DNA of 14,080 nt from Candidatus Levyibacteriota bacterium (GTDB lineage Bacteria; Patescibacteriota; Microgenomatia; Levybacterales; UBA12049): NCBI GenBank assembly GCA_023245515.1, contig JAHFKE010000029.1, forward strand, positions 1 through 14,080, read 5' to 3'. Below, in pieces: positions 12,306-14,080 of this stretch; position 1 is the stretch's first letter; every line of letters begins with the position of its first letter. A program made the position numbers and the translations under genes. Under the pieces are notes generated by a model. That model searched no databases. It had not been told where the DNA came from and saw nothing but the letters and a program-made list of their open reading frames with translations.

Positions 12306-13067
12306 ATGCTTATAGATTTGAAAGAGGATGTTAATAAAGCGGCAGATCCTGAGAAGGGGAAGTTTCTTATGCGGTTTTTCAAAACAGGGGTAGGTCAGTA
12401 TGGGGAAAATGACGTTTTTTATGGCCTGACTGTGCCGCAATCGCGAGTTTTAGCTTTGAAATATAAGGATTTATCGCTTCAGGATATAGAGAAGCTTTTG
12501 CAGTCCAAGGTGCATGAAGAAAGGTTAATTGCGCTTTTGGTTCTTGTTCACGCTTTCAATAAGGGTGATGAGAAAGCACGACGGGAGATTTATGATTTTT
12601 ATCTCGCTCACACAAAATATATTAACAATTGGGACCTTGTTGATTTATCCGCGGATAAAATTGTGGGGGAGTATGTGTTAAGAGTATCAGGAGTATCAAG
12701 AGCGCTATTAGTAAAGTTAGCGCAATCAGAGAATTTGTGGGAGAGAAGAATTTCTATTGTTGCCACGTATACTTTTATCAAAAATGGTGAGTATGCAGAC
12801 ACGTTTAAAATAGCTGATATTTTACTCGATGGCCCTTCGGCAAGCTCAGGACGTCGCGTTGCTCCGCACGATCTTATTCAGAAAGCTGTCGGATGGATGC
12901 TTCGAGAAGTAGGTAAAAGGATATCTGAAGAAAAGCTTGAGGAATTTTTGCAAACTCGCTACAAAACGATGCCGCGAACAATGCTGCGTTATGCGATTGA
13001 GCGGTTTTCGGAGGAGAAGAGGAGAAAATATTTAAAGGGAGAAATTTATTCCACATCGAATAGGTAG
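12306..13067 (+). CDS. AlkD-like DNA alkylation repair protein
   Basis: AlkD-type enzymes are HEAT-like-repeat DNA glycosylases that excise positively charged 3-methyladenine and 7-methylguanine. The 253-residue helical product has FFKTGVGQYGENDVFYG (24-40), NNWDLVD (107-113), ERRISIV (146-152), IQKAVGWMLREVGKR (191-205) and MPRTMLRYAIERF (212-224). Trp109, Asp113 and Arg148 fall at the same numbers as the catalytic-site residues of Bacillus cereus AlkD, while the Trp known as 187 there is Trp197 here. The 10-residue shift matches a repeat-encoded insert GPSASSGRRV at about 176-185, between two helices. The enzyme should remain active if the loop tolerates it. Promoter and gene stand alone. 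Confidence 0.9.
   Translation: MLIDLKEDVNKAADPEKGKFLMRFFKTGVGQYGENDVFYGLTVPQSRVLALKYKDLSLQDIEKLLQSKVHEERLIALLVLVHAFNKGDEKARREIYDFYLAHTKYINNWDLVDLSADKIVGEYVLRVSGVSRALLVKLAQSENLWERRISIVATYTFIKNGEYADTFKIADILLDGPSASSGRRVAPHDLIQKAVGWMLREVGKRISEEKLEEFLQTRYKTMPRTMLRYAIERFSEEKRRKYLKGEIYSTSNR
12836..12853 (+). repeat. 18-bp dispersed repeat, copy B (inside the alkD-like gene)
   Basis: The plus strand reads TTCGGCAAGCTCAGGACG, 16 of 18 bases identical to copy A in glmS (5334-5351, minus). Here it is read as part of PSASSGR, a different frame from copy A. It lies in a GC-richer patch (about 12831-12871) that coincides with the 10-residue insert in the protein. Confidence 0.75.
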
Positions 13068-13083
13068 GGCTGAAGGCCCCTTC

Positions 13084-13092
13084 TGTTATAAT
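13084..13092 (+). promoter_or_regulatory. Extended -10 promoter of the ABC-F gene
   Basis: TGTTATAAT is a perfect extended -10 element ending 7 bases before the ATG at 13100. A small GGGC-TGAAG-GCCC hairpin (13067-13079), starting at the last base of the preceding stop codon, occupies the -35 region. It lacks a U-tract, so it is a weak terminator at best. Confidence 0.7.
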
Positions 13093-13099
13093 CCTATAT

Positions 13100-14080
13100 A
13101 TGATTACGGCCAAAAATATTTCTTATGGGTATGCTCGATTGAATGTGTACGAGGATTCGAGTTTTTCCATTGTTCGGGGAGAGACGGTGGGGCTTGTTGG
13201 GCCCAATGGGGCAGGAAAATCTACTTTGTTTAAGCTCTTGATGCGGGAGGATCATCCCACACAGGGGTCACTTCAGATACTTGGGAAGGTTGGGTATGTG
13301 CCTCAAGAGATTAAGAATGATCCTATTTTGGAAGGCGCGGTGGATATTAAGACGTATATTGACCCTGAAATAAAAAAGGAGGAGTGGGAGCTGATGGTGA
13401 TGCTTAACTCTCTGGAAGTAAATGAGGATCTTGATAGTAGGCCGGGGCTTCTGAGCGGAGGACAGCGAACCAAGCTGGCTCTTTTGCGTGCGATCATTGC
13501 AGAGCCTGATATTTTACTACTGGACGAGCCGACGAACTTTTTAGATACTGAGGGAAAGCGGTGGATCATGGAGTTTTTAAGTGAGTATCCCAATACGCTC
13601 ATTGTGATTTCGCATGATATTCATTTACTCGATCAGCATATCGATAAGGTGCTGGCGATCAACCCATCTTCCAAGAAGATTGAGGAATATAAGGGGAGTT
13701 ATTCAAAGTATGTGAGGGTGAGTGGGAATAATGAGGTGATGCTGAAGAAGAAGTATGATAATGAGCAGAAGGAAATAGGACGGATGAAAAAGAGTTTGTT
13801 GAAGATGGCGAGGATGAGTTCTGAGAAGGGTGCCAGGGCCCGCGCGAGTGTGCAGACCCGAATTGATCGTATGAAGGAGGCGCTGCCAGAACTTCCTCCT
13901 GCACTAGCGCATATCAAGTTCACATTGCCGGAACCACGTAACGTGAGCGAGATTCCATTGAGTGCCAAAAATATCAGCAAGAGTTATGGTGACGAATCGA
14001 TCCTGACGGACGTCTCTTTATCGATCAGGAAAGGGGAGCGGATCGCTCTCTATGGACCCAATGGGGCGGGGAAGAGTACG
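13100..14080 (+). CDS. ABC-F family ATPase, partial (3' end beyond window)
   Basis: ABC-F proteins have two ATPase domains and no membrane part; they bind the ribosomal E site and relieve stalling or confer antibiotic resistance. The frame is open for 327 codons to the window end. Domain 1: Walker A GPNGAGKST (34-42), signature LSGGQ (118-122), Walker B DILLLDEPTN (137-146) with Glu143, and switch His172. A charged helical linker of about 85 residues (200-285, many Lys/Glu/Met) is in the place of the P-site tRNA interaction motif. Domain 2 begins near 286 and its Walker A is the last thing in the window (319-327). The start is supported by a perfect extended -10 box 7 bases upstream. Which subfamily (Uup, EttA, resistance type) is not clear without the C-terminal half. 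Confidence 0.93.
   Translation, partial: MITAKNISYGYARLNVYEDSSFSIVRGETVGLVGPNGAGKSTLFKLLMREDHPTQGSLQILGKVGYVPQEIKNDPILEGAVDIKTYIDPEIKKEEWELMVMLNSLEVNEDLDSRPGLLSGGQRTKLALLRAIIAEPDILLLDEPTNFLDTEGKRWIMEFLSEYPNTLIVISHDIHLLDQHIDKVLAINPSSKKIEEYKGSYSKYVRVSGNNEVMLKKKYDNEQKEIGRMKKSLLKMARMSSEKGARARASVQTRIDRMKEALPELPPALAHIKFTLPEPRNVSEIPLSAKNISKSYGDESILTDVSLSIRKGERIALYGPNGAGKST

Noticed and set aside
1..14080. CRISPR array, insertion sequence, integrase, rRNA or tRNA genes
   Set aside because: No regularly spaced long direct repeats, transposase or integrase motifs, or conserved rRNA/tRNA segments were seen on either strand.

Overview
The window looks like a piece of a small-genome Candidate Phyla Radiation (Patescibacteria) chromosome, probably of the Microgenomates type. 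This is inference, from a canonical secE-nusG-rplK-rplA block with an L1 protein carrying a long Lys/Ala/Glu extension, a stand-alone RNB nuclease, almost no Shine-Dalgarno sequences, very short intergenic gaps, and short repeats sitting inside genes. Stop codons include TGA (vapC), so UGA is read as stop, which argues against the CPR groups that recode it. No read-level or database evidence was available.

Layout. 1-1878 (minus): the translation/transcription/secretion operon rplA (cut by the window start), rplK, nusG, secE, with a promoter at 1932-1961. Both gaps flanking rplK hold an unusual inverted repeat built from degenerate 7-bp units. 1966-2611 (minus): a VapC-type PIN toxin overlapping an AbrB-fold antitoxin. 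2684-3613 (minus): a soluble Ser/Thr protein kinase. 3658-5478 (minus): glmS, carrying two repeat-derived insertions in its glutaminase domain. 5583-8219 (plus): an unrecognised protein made of two diverged copies of one ~150-residue unit, a GalU-like nucleotidyltransferase and a PAP2 phosphatase. 8285-10351 (minus): a membrane-anchored subtilisin. 10484-14080 (plus): RNB nuclease, NADPH-dependent FMN reductase-like protein, AlkD-like DNA glycosylase and an ABC-F ATPase (cut by the window end). A 177-bp structured non-coding repeat lies before the glycosylase.

How the genes fit together. GlmS (glucosamine-6-phosphate), the GalU-like protein (nucleotide sugars) and the PAP2 protein (lipid phosphate removal) all point to cell-envelope synthesis. 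SecE is part of the translocon that would insert the subtilisin precursor. The rest are individually promoted housekeeping or stress genes rather than one operon.

The most consistent signal is regulatory. Most genes outside the ribosomal block have a -10 hexamer 6-12 bases before the start codon, so their transcripts should begin at or within a few bases of the AUG (leaderless). This pattern also corrects three start codons (5583, 10351, 11502). The second theme is repeats: 7-bp-periodic elements, an 18-bp element present in two genes in different reading frames, and the 177-bp element. I found no multi-gene defence, CRISPR or biosynthetic system that I would call new; the strongest candidates for novelty are the repeats and the two-unit protein.
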